Below, piece by piece: positions 47,236 to 55,603 of a stretch of 64,000 bases of DNA. The stretch's first letter is position 1. Each line of letters starts with the position of its first letter. Position numbers and translations under genes: made by a program. Under the pieces are notes generated by a model. It saw nothing but the letters and a program-made list of their open reading frames with translations, searched no databases and was not told the origin of the DNA. The DNA lies in assembly GCF_012726175.1 (NCBI RefSeq), contig NZ_JAASAD010000001.1, positions 1-64,000 of the forward strand, given 5' to 3'. This stretch comes from Micromonospora sp. HNM0581. Its GTDB lineage: Bacteria; Actinomycetota; Actinomycetes; Mycobacteriales; Micromonosporaceae.

Positions 47236-48888
47236 TCAGTGCGACCAGGATCTACAGAGCCTGATCCACCGATAGCCGTGCCCGGACAGGTGCAGTTTGT
47301 CCAGCTTGCCGACGTCGTCGTAGTTGCGGTCGGCGAGCACGTCGATGGGCAGGTCCGCTTCCGGCTGAAGCCGACTGAGGTCCACCTCGGCGTCGACGGT
47401 GCCGAGATTGTGCAGGAAGATCATCGTCCCTGTCGGCCCGTCGGCCCGGTGCGCCAGCACTCCCGGCGGCATCGGCACGTCGATGTGGGTGGTGGAGCCG
47501 CAACCGATCTCCGGCGCCTCCCGCAGCGTACGGATCATTCGCTCGAACCAGGCCAGCAGCGACGTCCGGTCCCGGCGTTGCAGGGTCACGTTCACCTTCT
47601 CGTACCCGAACTCACCCTTGTCGACGACCGGTCGCACGAGCTTGTCCGGCTCCGCGGTGGAGAAGCCGGCGTTGGACTGGTTGGACCACTGCATCGGGGT
47701 ACGGATCGCTTCCCGGCCGTCCAGCGACAGGTCCTCCCCCATGCCGATCTCCTCGCCGTAGCGCAGCACCGGTGTACCGCGCAAGGAGAACTGCAGGGAG
47801 TACGCCAACTCGATACGCCGGCGGTCGTTGCCGAGCATCGGTGCCAACCGGCGGCGGATGCCCCGGTCGTAGATGCGCATGTGCTCCTCGGGGCCGAACT
47901 GCTCGTACACCTCGTTGCGCTGTTCGGCGGTGAGCCTGGACAGGTCGATCTCGTCGTGGTTGCGCAGGAACGTCGCCCACTGGCCGCCCTGGGGCAACGC
48001 CGGGGTGTCCCGCAACGCCTCGATCACCGGTTCCGGATCCTGCCGGGCCATGGCCAGCATCAACCGTCCGTTGAGCATGAAGTCGAAGAGCATGTGCAGC
48101 CGGTTCGCCGAGCCGCCACTGTCGCCGAAGAAGGCGGGCAGGTTGTCGGGCTCGACGTTCGCCTCGGCCAACAGGACCGCGTCCCCGCGACGCCACTGCA
48201 CGTGCTGGCGCAGGTCGGTGAGGAACTCGAAGTCCAGTTCCGGGTTCGGATCCCCGGGCTCGGTGCGTTCGATGATGAACGGCACCGCGTCCATCCGGAA
48301 ACCGGCTACGCCGAGCTGGATCCAGAACGACATGATCTTCTTGATCTCGTCGCGTACCGCCGGGTTCATGGTGTTGAGGTCCGGCTGGAACTTGTAGAAG
48401 CGGTGGTAGTACCAAGCCTTGGCGGTCCGGTCGTACGTCCAGGTCTCGTGCTGTTCGCCGGGGAAGACCATGCCCTGGTGCCGGTCGGCCGGTTCCTGGT
48501 CGGACCAGACGTACCAGTCGCGGTACGGCGAGTCGGGCGAGGAACGCGCGGACTGGAACCACGGGTGCTGGTCGGAGGTGTGGTTCACCACCAGATCGAT
48601 GATCACCCGGATGCCCCGGTTGTTGGCCTGGTGCAGCAGCTCGGCGAAGTCGCCGAGTGTGCCGAAGCGCGGATCGACGTTGTAGAAGTCGGTCACGTCG
48701 TAGCCGTCGTCGTCGTTCGGCGACGGATGGATGGGGTGCAGCCAGAGGCAGGTCACCCCGAGCCGGGCGAGGTAGTCCAGCCGGCCGATCAGCCCCCGGA
48801 TGTCTCCGACTCCGTCACCGTCGGAGTCCGCGTACGTGTCGATGTCGAGGCAGTACACGACCGCCTCCGAGTACCACCTGTCAGACAT
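47236..48888 (-). CDS. GH13 alpha-glucosidase, trehalose-synthase-like
   Basis: 550 residues. (beta/alpha)8 GH13 enzyme: RWYSEAVVYCLDIDTYADSDGDGVGDIRGL start, DLVVNHTSD, nucleophile Asp in GFRMDAVPFI, acid Glu in VLLAEANV, and the transition-state Asp in FLRNHDEIDL. The closest group is TreS (maltose to trehalose), with the same NHDEIDLSRLT region, but the N-terminal YCLD-start differs slightly from classic TreS, so another GH13_16-like role is possible. No treY/treZ or maltokinase gene is adjacent. Complete, with its own C-terminal domain. Confidence 0.87.
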   Translation of the reverse strand: MSDRWYSEAVVYCLDIDTYADSDGDGVGDIRGLIGRLDYLARLGVTCLWLHPIHPSPNDDDGYDVTDFYNVDPRFGTLGDFAELLHQANNRGIRVIIDLVVNHTSDQHPWFQSARSSPDSPYRDWYVWSDQEPADRHQGMVFPGEQHETWTYDRTAKAWYYHRFYKFQPDLNTMNPAVRDEIKKIMSFWIQLGVAGFRMDAVPFIIERTEPGDPNPELDFEFLTDLRQHVQWRRGDAVLLAEANVEPDNLPAFFGDSGGSANRLHMLFDFMLNGRLMLAMARQDPEPVIEALRDTPALPQGGQWATFLRNHDEIDLSRLTAEQRNEVYEQFGPEEHMRIYDRGIRRRLAPMLGNDRRRIELAYSLQFSLRGTPVLRYGEEIGMGEDLSLDGREAIRTPMQWSNQSNAGFSTAEPDKLVRPVVDKGEFGYEKVNVTLQRRDRTSLLAWFERMIRTLREAPEIGCGSTTHIDVPMPPGVLAHRADGPTGTMIFLHNLGTVDAEVDLSRLQPEADLPIDVLADRNYDDVGKLDKLHLSGHGYRWIRLCRSWSH

Positions 48889-49049
48889 GCCCCCGTACCT
48901 TCTCCCGACCGGGTCGTCGGCAAACCCGAGTCGTCACCGTGCCGGCGCGTCGATGCGGCGCACCGCAGCGGTCGGCGGTCCACTCGGTGTGTCCCGTGGT
49001 CCGGGCGGGTATAGACCTCCGTTATCCCGCAACCGCGAAGGGCAGCATC

Positions 49050-49694
49050 ATGGCATTCGCCCAGGACGTCGACCCAGCTCAGGTCGGTGGACTCACCGGC
49101 TGGACCGCCGGGGTGATCGAGGCGGGCGGGGCTGTGGGGGTCGCCCTGCTCGTCGCGCTGGAGAGCATCGTCCCACCCATCCCGAGCGAGATCGTTCTGG
49201 CGATGGCGGGCTACCTGGCCGGGGAGGGCCGGTTCAACGTGGTCGTGGTGACCGTCGCAGCCACCACCGGCTCGGTACTCGGTGCGCTGTTCCTCTACTG
49301 GGTCGGCGCGGTCGTCGGCGAGGACCGCCTCAAGCGGTGGCTCGACCGGTTACCTCTGGTGGACCTCGACGACCTGGAGAAGGCTGACCGGTGGTTCGAG
49401 CGGCACGGCCGCTGGGCGGTGTTCCTCGGCCGGATGGCACCGGTCGTCCGCAGCCTGGTGTCGGTGCCGGCGGGCGCGAACCGGATGCCGCTCGTCGAGT
49501 TCGTCACTCTCACCACACTGGGCAGCGGCATCTGGAACGGGATCTTCATCGGGCTGGGCTACGCCCTCGGTTCCCGCTGGGAGCAGATCGACCGCTACAG
49601 CTCATGGTTCGACTACGGCCTCCTCACCCTGTTCGCCCTGATGCTCGCCACGTGGGTGTTCAAGAAGATCCGCCGCCGCGCCCCCACCCACTGA
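49050..49694 (+). CDS. DedA family membrane protein
   Basis: 214 residues from ATG 49050, with GAAGGG 8 nt upstream. Signature regions: ALESIVPPIPSEIVLAMAGYLAGEG (acidic residue and conserved Pro-Pro in a re-entrant helix) and FLGRMAPVVRSLVSVPAGANRMPLVEF (the conserved FxxRF/R-x3-R pattern). DedA proteins are lipid flippases for undecaprenyl phosphate or phospholipids. Divergent from the treS-like gene. Confidence 0.92.
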   Translation: MAFAQDVDPAQVGGLTGWTAGVIEAGGAVGVALLVALESIVPPIPSEIVLAMAGYLAGEGRFNVVVVTVAATTGSVLGALFLYWVGAVVGEDRLKRWLDRLPLVDLDDLEKADRWFERHGRWAVFLGRMAPVVRSLVSVPAGANRMPLVEFVTLTTLGSGIWNGIFIGLGYALGSRWEQIDRYSSWFDYGLLTLFALMLATWVFKKIRRRAPTH

Positions 49695-49768
49695 TCCGCC
49701 TCGTCCGGGCCACACGCCACCGCCCCGCCACCCCTGCCAGCCCAGGGACACCGGGGCGGCGACCCTTC

Positions 49769-49828
49769 AGGTGAAGGGAAGGGCCCCTGCCGTACCGCAG
49801 GCGTCGACAGGGTGCCCTTCCTGCACCT
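49769..49828. terminator. Bidirectional hairpin DedA / GH16
   Basis: Long imperfect inverted repeat: left arm 49769-49789 (aggtgaagggaagggcccctg) against right arm 49808-49828, sharing AGGTG, GGAAGGGC and CCCTG with small bulges. A smaller inner cctgc/gcagg stem lies in the loop. Located between convergent genes, it should terminate both. Part of the ggaagggc-arm group. Confidence 0.7.
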
Positions 49829-51252
49829 CAGCGGCGGAAGTGGAACCAGTTGACGTTGACGAAGTCGTTGGGCTGCCCGCTGGTGAAGGTGAGGTAGACC
49901 GTCTGCCGGCCGGTCACCGACGAGACGTTGCCGGGAACCGAGCGCCAGCTCTGCCAGCCGCCGGTGTCGGCGATGGCGAAGCTGCCGATCGGCGTCCCGG
50001 TCGGGCTACCGACGCGTACCTCGACCAGCCCGCTCAAGCCGGCCGCCGCGCCGGAGGCGACCCGGGCCACGAAGTCGCGTGGGCCGACGGTGCCGAACTC
50101 GACGTTGTCGAAGCGGACCCAGTCGCCGTTGCGTAGCGCCCCGATGTTCTGCCCGCCCTCGGAACATGTCTCGACGATGACGCCGTTCTGGGCGTCGAAC
50201 GACTCGGCCTGGATGGTCGCGTACGCGTCCCGCGTCCCGCTCGGCGGCGGGGTGGTCGGCGGGGTGGTCGTGGGCGGCGGGGTGCTTCCGCCGCCCCGGC
50301 TGTAGACGGCGACGTAGTCGACGAGCATGGGTCGGCCGGGCACCGTCGCCGAGGTCGGCGTCGCGCTGCCGGCGACCCCGTTCGGGAAGGCGCCACCCAT
50401 CGCGACGTTCAGCAGCAGGAAGTAGCCGGCGTGACTGGTCATCTGCGACCAGTACGGCTCACCGATCCGGGTCTGGCTGACCGTGTGGTAGAGCTGACCG
50501 TCCACGTACCAGCGCAGTTGCTGCGGGCTGACCGAGGCGTCCCACTCGAACCGGTAGGTGTGGAACGCCGACTGGCAGGTGCTGCCGGGGCAGGCCCGGG
50601 CGGCGCCGATGCCGTTGAACTCGTCGCACGGGCCGCCCGGTGCGACGCCGCAGTGCAGGACACCCCAGACCGAGTTGAGTCCGTTGACGTTCTCCATCAC
50701 GTCGAACTCGCCGATGCCCGGCCAGTTCTGGTAGTTGCCCCGGTAGGGCGAGCCGAGCGCCCAGAACGCCGGCCAGTATCCGGATGCGGCGGCGCCTGTG
50801 ACGTTCGGCATCTGGATGCGACCTTCGATGGCCAGCACCCCACCGGCCGGTGCCTTGAAGTTGCTGCGGACGGTCTCGATGCGGGCCGAGGTCCAGCCAC
50901 CCGCCCCGTCGCGCAGCGGGGTGATCCGCAGGTTGCCTGCGCCGTCGTGACTGACGTTCGCGGTGCTGCTCGTGTACGTCTGGATCTCGCCGGTGCCCCA
51001 GTTGGGCGGGCCACCCGGGTAGCTGGTGCCGGTGTCGATTATCCAGTTGTCGGCTGACGGGAGGGTACCGGCGGCTCCGGTGAAATCGTCGCTCCACACC
51101 AGGCTCCAGCCGGACGGGGGTGGCGGTACGGCGGCGTCTGCTGTGGGGCTGAGCCCGGCCAGGGCGGTGGTGACGACGGTGAGCAGGGCCAACGCCAGCG
51201 GTAGCCGGCGTCGCGCAGGTGGGGCGGCGGGTGCCGCCGTGGTGAGTGTCAT
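49828..51252 (-). CDS. Secreted GH16 beta-glucanase with CBM6
   Basis: 474 residues from ATG 51250-51252, with GAGAGG 7 nt upstream. Signal peptide (RRRLPLALALLTVVTTALA...ADAA), then a GH16 domain with the catalytic ExDxxE in GIGEFDVMENVNG, a Pro/Thr linker (TPPPTTTPPTTPPP), then a C-terminal CBM6 (IQAESFDAQNGV ... FVNVNWFHFRR). It probably hydrolyses laminarin or mixed-linked beta-glucan outside the cell. A near-consensus promoter and a palindromic operator lie upstream. Confidence 0.92.
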   Translation of the reverse strand: MTLTTAAPAAPPARRRLPLALALLTVVTTALAGLSPTADAAVPPPPSGWSLVWSDDFTGAAGTLPSADNWIIDTGTSYPGGPPNWGTGEIQTYTSSTANVSHDGAGNLRITPLRDGAGGWTSARIETVRSNFKAPAGGVLAIEGRIQMPNVTGAAASGYWPAFWALGSPYRGNYQNWPGIGEFDVMENVNGLNSVWGVLHCGVAPGGPCDEFNGIGAARACPGSTCQSAFHTYRFEWDASVSPQQLRWYVDGQLYHTVSQTRIGEPYWSQMTSHAGYFLLLNVAMGGAFPNGVAGSATPTSATVPGRPMLVDYVAVYSRGGGSTPPPTTTPPTTPPPSGTRDAYATIQAESFDAQNGVIVETCSEGGQNIGALRNGDWVRFDNVEFGTVGPRDFVARVASGAAAGLSGLVEVRVGSPTGTPIGSFAIADTGGWQSWRSVPGNVSSVTGRQTVYLTFTSGQPNDFVNVNWFHFRR

Positions 51253-51277
51253 GGACGTGCCTCTCTGCGGGACGGGA

Positions 51278-51291
51278 AGAGAGCGCTCTCT
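51278..51291 (-). promoter_or_regulatory. LacI-family (CebR-like) operator of the GH16 gene
   Basis: agagagcgctctct, a 14-bp perfect palindrome with central CG, resembling the CebR box TGGGAGCGCTCCCA of streptomycete cellulase genes. It sits between the -10 box and the ribosome site and would cover the transcription start, so bound repressor should block transcription. No LacI gene is in the window. Confidence 0.7.
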
Positions 51292-51296
51292 CACGA

Positions 51297-51325
51297 GTTC
51301 TACGTGCCCGTAGGGCAGTTGTCAA
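51297..51325 (-). promoter_or_regulatory. Sigma-70-type promoter of the GH16 gene
   Basis: Minus-strand -35 TTGACA (51320-51325, perfect consensus), 17-bp spacer, -10 TAGAAC (51297-51302). The operator begins 5 nt downstream of the -10. Confidence 0.75.
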
Positions 51326-51454
51326 TGTCGATAGGAGCGGTCAGCCGAGCGGTCGGGAACGCTTCGCCGCACCGGCAGGCGTTTCCCGGTGCCACCACAG
51401 GGGGTAATTGCCGGCCGACCCGGCGCGGACGGACCGTACCGGCAGGAGTGAACG

Positions 51455-52615
51455 GTGGTAGCGATGGTCAGGCAGGCGGCACCGGCCCTGAGCCCCCCGG
51501 TCGAGGAGGCCGACGATCTGCTCACCGTGGGTGTCGAGGAGGAGTTTCTGCTCGTCGACCCGGACACCGGGGTCGCGGTACCCGCTGTCGAGGCCGTGAT
51601 GGAGCAGGTCCCCGCCGAGCTGCGGGGACAGGTGGAACGGGAGTTCCAGGCCAGCCAGATCGAGATCGGCAGCCCACCGGGGCTGGAACTCTCCTCGATC
51701 CGGCACTCCCTCGGCCTGCTCCGCTCCTCCCTCGCCGACGCCGCCGAACGGGCCGGCACCCAACTGCTGGCGATCGGCACCGGGCCGATCGACGGGCCGG
51801 TGCCCGCCGTGGTCGACAAGCCCCGTTTCGACCGGATGATCGCCCGGTTCCGGCTGCTGGTCCCCGGGCCAGGCAACAACGGCATGCACGTACACGTGGG
51901 AATCCCGGATCCCGACGCGGGCGTGCAGGTGCTCAACCACGTACGGCCGTGGCTACCGATCCTGCACGCGGTCACCGCCAACTCGCCGTTCTCCCGGGGC
52001 CAGGACACCGGCTACGCCAGCTGGCGGTCGATCGAGTGGGAACGCTGGCCCTCGGTCGCACCCACGCCCTACCTGGTCAACCACGAGCACTACCAACGGC
52101 TGATCCGTCAGCTGATCGCCAGCGGCGTGATGCTCGACGAGGGCATGCTCTATTGGTACGCCCGACTGTCGGCCAAGTACCCGACGGTGGAGCTACGCAT
52201 CGGTGACGTCTGCCCGACCGTCGACGACGCGGTCCTGATCGCCGCCTTGGTCCGTGGGCTGGTGGCGACCGCACTCGACGACATCCAGGCCGGACGGCCA
52301 CCGCTGCCGACCGACCACCACCTGCTGGTCGGCGCGCACTGGCGGGCCGCCCACGACGGATTGGAGGGAGAGGCGGTCGACCTGTCCAGCGGCGAGCTGC
52401 GGCCAGCCTGGGATCTGCTGCACCAGCTCGTCGGGCGCCTCGGGCCAGCACTTGAACGACACGGCGACCTCGCCGAGGTGACCGGCCTGCTGGAGGGGCT
52501 GCGCCGGCACGGCAGCGGGGCCGCACGGCAGCGTTCGGTGTACGCCCGCACGGGGCGGTTGGAGGACGTGGTGAAGGACGTGGCACGCCAGACCCGGGGC
52601 GGGGACCCGGCCTGA
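51455..52615 (+). CDS. GCS2-type carboxylate-amine ligase (YbdK-like)
   Basis: 386 residues from GTG 51455, with AGGAG 6 nt upstream. Glutamate-cysteine ligase family 2: TVGVEEEFLLVDPDTG, metal-site FQASQIEIGSPPG, GPGNNGMHVHVGIPD, and TVELRIGDVCPTVDDAV. The family makes gamma-glutamyl amides; YbdK has weak glutamate-cysteine ligase activity, and the real substrate is unknown here. Followed after 16 nt by a CoA-disulfide-reductase-like flavoprotein, so a low-molecular-weight thiol role is plausible. Confidence 0.9.
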   Translation: MVAMVRQAAPALSPPVEEADDLLTVGVEEEFLLVDPDTGVAVPAVEAVMEQVPAELRGQVEREFQASQIEIGSPPGLELSSIRHSLGLLRSSLADAAERAGTQLLAIGTGPIDGPVPAVVDKPRFDRMIARFRLLVPGPGNNGMHVHVGIPDPDAGVQVLNHVRPWLPILHAVTANSPFSRGQDTGYASWRSIEWERWPSVAPTPYLVNHEHYQRLIRQLIASGVMLDEGMLYWYARLSAKYPTVELRIGDVCPTVDDAVLIAALVRGLVATALDDIQAGRPPLPTDHHLLVGAHWRAAHDGLEGEAVDLSSGELRPAWDLLHQLVGRLGPALERHGDLAEVTGLLEGLRRHGSGAARQRSVYARTGRLEDVVKDVARQTRGGDPA

Positions 52616-52631
52616 CGCAGGAGGTGACAGT

Positions 52632-54002
52632 GTGGCGGAACGGTTGATCGTCGTAGGCGGGGACGCCGCCGGCATGTCGGCCGCCGCCCAGGCGCGCCGT
52701 CGCCGGGGCAGGGACGACCTGGAAATCGTCGTGTTCGAACGGGGACACTTCACCTCCTACTCGGCCTGTGGGATTCCGTACTGGATCAGCGGCCTGGTCA
52801 CCGACCGGGAGCAACTGGTGGCCCGGTCACCGAGGACGCACCGCGAGGACTACGCCATCGACGTGCGGATCCGACACGAGGTGGTGGCGATCGACCTGGT
52901 TCGTCGCGAGGTGGTCGCCCGCGACCTGGACGGCGGCGGCGAGGTCCGCGAACCGTTCGACAACCTCATGTACGCAGCCGGGGCCGTGCCGAAGAAACCC
53001 GCCTGGGCGGACACTGCGGCGGCCGGGGTCTTCGGGGTGCAGACCCTCGACGACGGCTCGGCTCTGCGCGGCTGGCTGGAGGCCAAACCGCAGCCCCGGC
53101 GGGCGGTGGTGGTCGGCGGCGGCTACATCGGTGTGGAGATGGCTGAGGCACTCGTGCGCCGGGGCCTGTCGGTCACCCTGGTCGAACGCGACGAGCAGCC
53201 GATGTCGACAGTCGACCCCGACATGGCCCGGCTGGTCACCGACGCCATGGGAGGGCTGGGCGTGGACATCCGGACCGGTGTTCGGGTGACCGGCCTGTCG
53301 GAACGTGACGGCCGGGTCTGCGAGGTTCTCACCGACGACGGGCCGATCCCGGCCGACCTGGTGGTCCTGGGTCTCGGCGTACGCCCCAACACCGAGCTTG
53401 CCGCCGCTGCCGGCCTGCCGCTCGGTCCGACCGGCGGAATACGGGTGGACCGCCAGATGCGGGTGTCCGGGGTGCCCGGGGTGTGGGCTGCCGGAGACTG
53501 CGTGGAAACCCTGCACAAGGTCAGCGGCATGCCGGTGCACGTGCCACTCGGTACCCATGCCAACAAACAGGGCCGAGTCGCCGGCATCAACATCGGCGGC
53601 GGGTACGCCACCTTCACGGGAGTCATCGGCACCGCGGTGACGAAGGTCTGCGACCTGGAGGTGGGGCGGACGGGGCTGCGGGAACGCGAGGCCCGGATGG
53701 CCGGATTCGAGTTCGTCTCGGTGATCGCGGAGTCCACGAACCGCGCCGGCTACTACCCCGGCGCCCGGCAGATGACGGTGAAGCTGATCGCCGAACGGCC
53801 GAGCGGGCGACTGCTCGGTGCCCAGATCGTCGGCTGGTCCGAGGCGGCGAAGCGGATCGACACTCTCGCCGTGGCGCTGTGGAACAAGATGACGGTGGAC
53901 GACATGACCGCGCTCGACCTCGGATACGCCCCGCCGTACTCCCCGGTGTGGGATCCGGTGCTGGTCGCCGCCCGCAGAGCCGTGGACGCGCTCGCCCGCT
54001 GA
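52632..54002 (+). CDS. FAD-dependent pyridine nucleotide-disulfide oxidoreductase (CoADR-like)
   Basis: 456 residues from GTG 52632, with AGGAGG 7 nt upstream. FAD loop IVVGGDAAGMSAAAQARR, then a single active-site Cys in FTSYSACGIPYWISG, the hallmark of CoA-disulfide or NADH oxidase/persulfide reductases. NAD loop VVVGGGYIGVEMAEAL, second FAD motif GVWAAGDCVE, and a C-terminal dimerisation domain. Probable operon with the GCS2-type ligase (16-nt gap). Confidence 0.92.
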   Translation: MAERLIVVGGDAAGMSAAAQARRRRGRDDLEIVVFERGHFTSYSACGIPYWISGLVTDREQLVARSPRTHREDYAIDVRIRHEVVAIDLVRREVVARDLDGGGEVREPFDNLMYAAGAVPKKPAWADTAAAGVFGVQTLDDGSALRGWLEAKPQPRRAVVVGGGYIGVEMAEALVRRGLSVTLVERDEQPMSTVDPDMARLVTDAMGGLGVDIRTGVRVTGLSERDGRVCEVLTDDGPIPADLVVLGLGVRPNTELAAAAGLPLGPTGGIRVDRQMRVSGVPGVWAAGDCVETLHKVSGMPVHVPLGTHANKQGRVAGINIGGGYATFTGVIGTAVTKVCDLEVGRTGLREREARMAGFEFVSVIAESTNRAGYYPGARQMTVKLIAERPSGRLLGAQIVGWSEAAKRIDTLAVALWNKMTVDDMTALDLGYAPPYSPVWDPVLVAARRAVDALAR

Positions 54003-54089
54003 AACTCCTCGGCGTTCGTGTCGGTGCCGCGGATTAGCGTGTACGCGCAACCCACTCAGGGCCGACGCGAACCCCTCGGAGGAGCACTG

Positions 54090-55511
54090 ATGTCGCAGGA
54101 GACGACCTACCTCGAACTGTCCGAAGTCGACGGTGCGGCGCACAAGTTCTACGAGGTTGAGGTCGACGACACCACGATGACGGTGCGCTTCGGGCGGATC
54201 GGCGACCAGGGCCAGGTGAAGACCAGCGGCTACCCCGACAACGCGCGGGCCCGGGCCGCCGCGGCGAAGAAGATCGGCGAGAAGATCCGGAAGGGGTACG
54301 CCCCGGCGGTCCGCGGCGTACGCCAGAAGCGGTCCGTATCCCGACGGGAGATCGTCAGCACCCGCTCCACCGCCCGTACCGCCCCGGTGCTCTGGCGGTA
54401 CGACTCCGGTGCCCCGGCATTCGGCATCTTCGTCGACGGGCGCACCTGCACGGTGGGCAACGAGCGAGGTGTGATCACCACCCTCGACCACGACGCCCGT
54501 GTGCTGGACCAGGTTCGGCTGCCCGACGGGGTCAAGTGCATCGTGGCCGACGACGCCTGGGTCTACGCCGGCTGCGACGACGGCAACGTCTACGACCTGT
54601 CCGGCAAGATTCCCCGGGTGGCGTACGCTATCGCGCCGGACATCGACATCTACTGGCTCGACATCCACGACGGCGTGCTGGGCGTCTCCGACGCCGACGG
54701 CGGGATCGCCGCCATCGACCACGAGGACGAGTTCCTCTGGCGGCGGGCCGGACGCGGCAGATCGGCGTGGATGGTGCGCTGCGACCCGGACGCCATCTAC
54801 CACGGGGACTCTACCGGGGTCAGCGGCTACGACTGGCGCACCGGCCGCGAGTTGTGGCACACCCACACCGGCTCGGTGCTCTTCGGCTGGCAGGAACGCG
54901 ACACCGTGTTCGCCGGCACCGCCACCCGCGAGGTGGTGCGGATCTTCAAGGACGGCCGGGCCGCCCGCAGCTACCGCGCCGACGCGCCGGTTTTCTCCTG
55001 CGCCACCGCCGCCGACGGTCGTTACGTCTTCGCCGGGGACAGCCAGTCGTCGATCTACTGTTTCGCCGCCGACGGCACCCGGCTGTGGAAGCTCGGCACC
55101 GGCTGCGGATCGGCCTACTCCATGCAGTACCACGACGAGCGCCTCTTCGTGGTCACCACAAGCGGTCACCTCGCCTGCATCGACGCCAGCGAGCCGGCGA
55201 TCCGGGCGGCGGAGGCGGGCAGCGTGCCCGAGGTGGTCGACGTGAAGGCACCGGCCCGGCTACCCGAACCGGCTCCGGTGACCGAGGTCGAGGTCATCGC
55301 CGACACCGGTGACGGGGTGGTCGTCGAGTGCGTCGAGCAGGGCGGTCGGCTGCGGGTTCAGGTGCTCTCGACCGGCTACCACCGGGACTGGTCGGTGCAG
55401 TTCCCCAAGGGCATCCGCGAGCCCGGGGCCCGCTACCTGGTCACCGACGTCCGCGAGTCCGGCCGTGGCGGCTTCTACCGGGCGTACGGCGACATCCGCC
55501 GGCTCCGCTGA
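54090..55511 (+). CDS. WGR domain fused to beta-propeller repeats
   Basis: 473 residues from ATG 54090, with CGGAGGAG upstream. Residues 1 to about 75: WGR domain (FYEVEVDDTTMTVRFGRIGDQGQ, followed by the basic AAAAKKIGEKIRKGY). Residues about 100-380: repeated PQQ/WD-like blades such as DGRTCTVGNERGVITTLD, DDAWVYAGCDDGNVYDL, DGRYVFAGDSQSSIYCFA and DERLFVVTTSGHLACID. No signal peptide, so probably cytoplasmic. WGR domains bind DNA ends or nucleic acid in PARP-type proteins; the combination has no assigned role that I know of. It lies 87 nt downstream of the flavoprotein. Confidence 0.85.
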   Translation: MSQETTYLELSEVDGAAHKFYEVEVDDTTMTVRFGRIGDQGQVKTSGYPDNARARAAAAKKIGEKIRKGYAPAVRGVRQKRSVSRREIVSTRSTARTAPVLWRYDSGAPAFGIFVDGRTCTVGNERGVITTLDHDARVLDQVRLPDGVKCIVADDAWVYAGCDDGNVYDLSGKIPRVAYAIAPDIDIYWLDIHDGVLGVSDADGGIAAIDHEDEFLWRRAGRGRSAWMVRCDPDAIYHGDSTGVSGYDWRTGRELWHTHTGSVLFGWQERDTVFAGTATREVVRIFKDGRAARSYRADAPVFSCATAADGRYVFAGDSQSSIYCFAADGTRLWKLGTGCGSAYSMQYHDERLFVVTTSGHLACIDASEPAIRAAEAGSVPEVVDVKAPARLPEPAPVTEVEVIADTGDGVVVECVEQGGRLRVQVLSTGYHRDWSVQFPKGIREPGARYLVTDVRESGRGGFYRAYGDIRRLR

Positions 55512-55603
55512 TCACGGTGGTGACCGGCCCCGGGCTTAGACCATCATGAGCCGGTGGGCGTTGCCGCGTCGATTCGCCTCGGTCGCGCCCGTGCGGGCTC
55601 GTC

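Noticed and set aside
52827..55169. 780-codon minus-strand ORF opposite the flavoprotein and WGR genes
   Set aside because: Shadow of two genes with clear motifs, SD sites and start codons on the plus strand.
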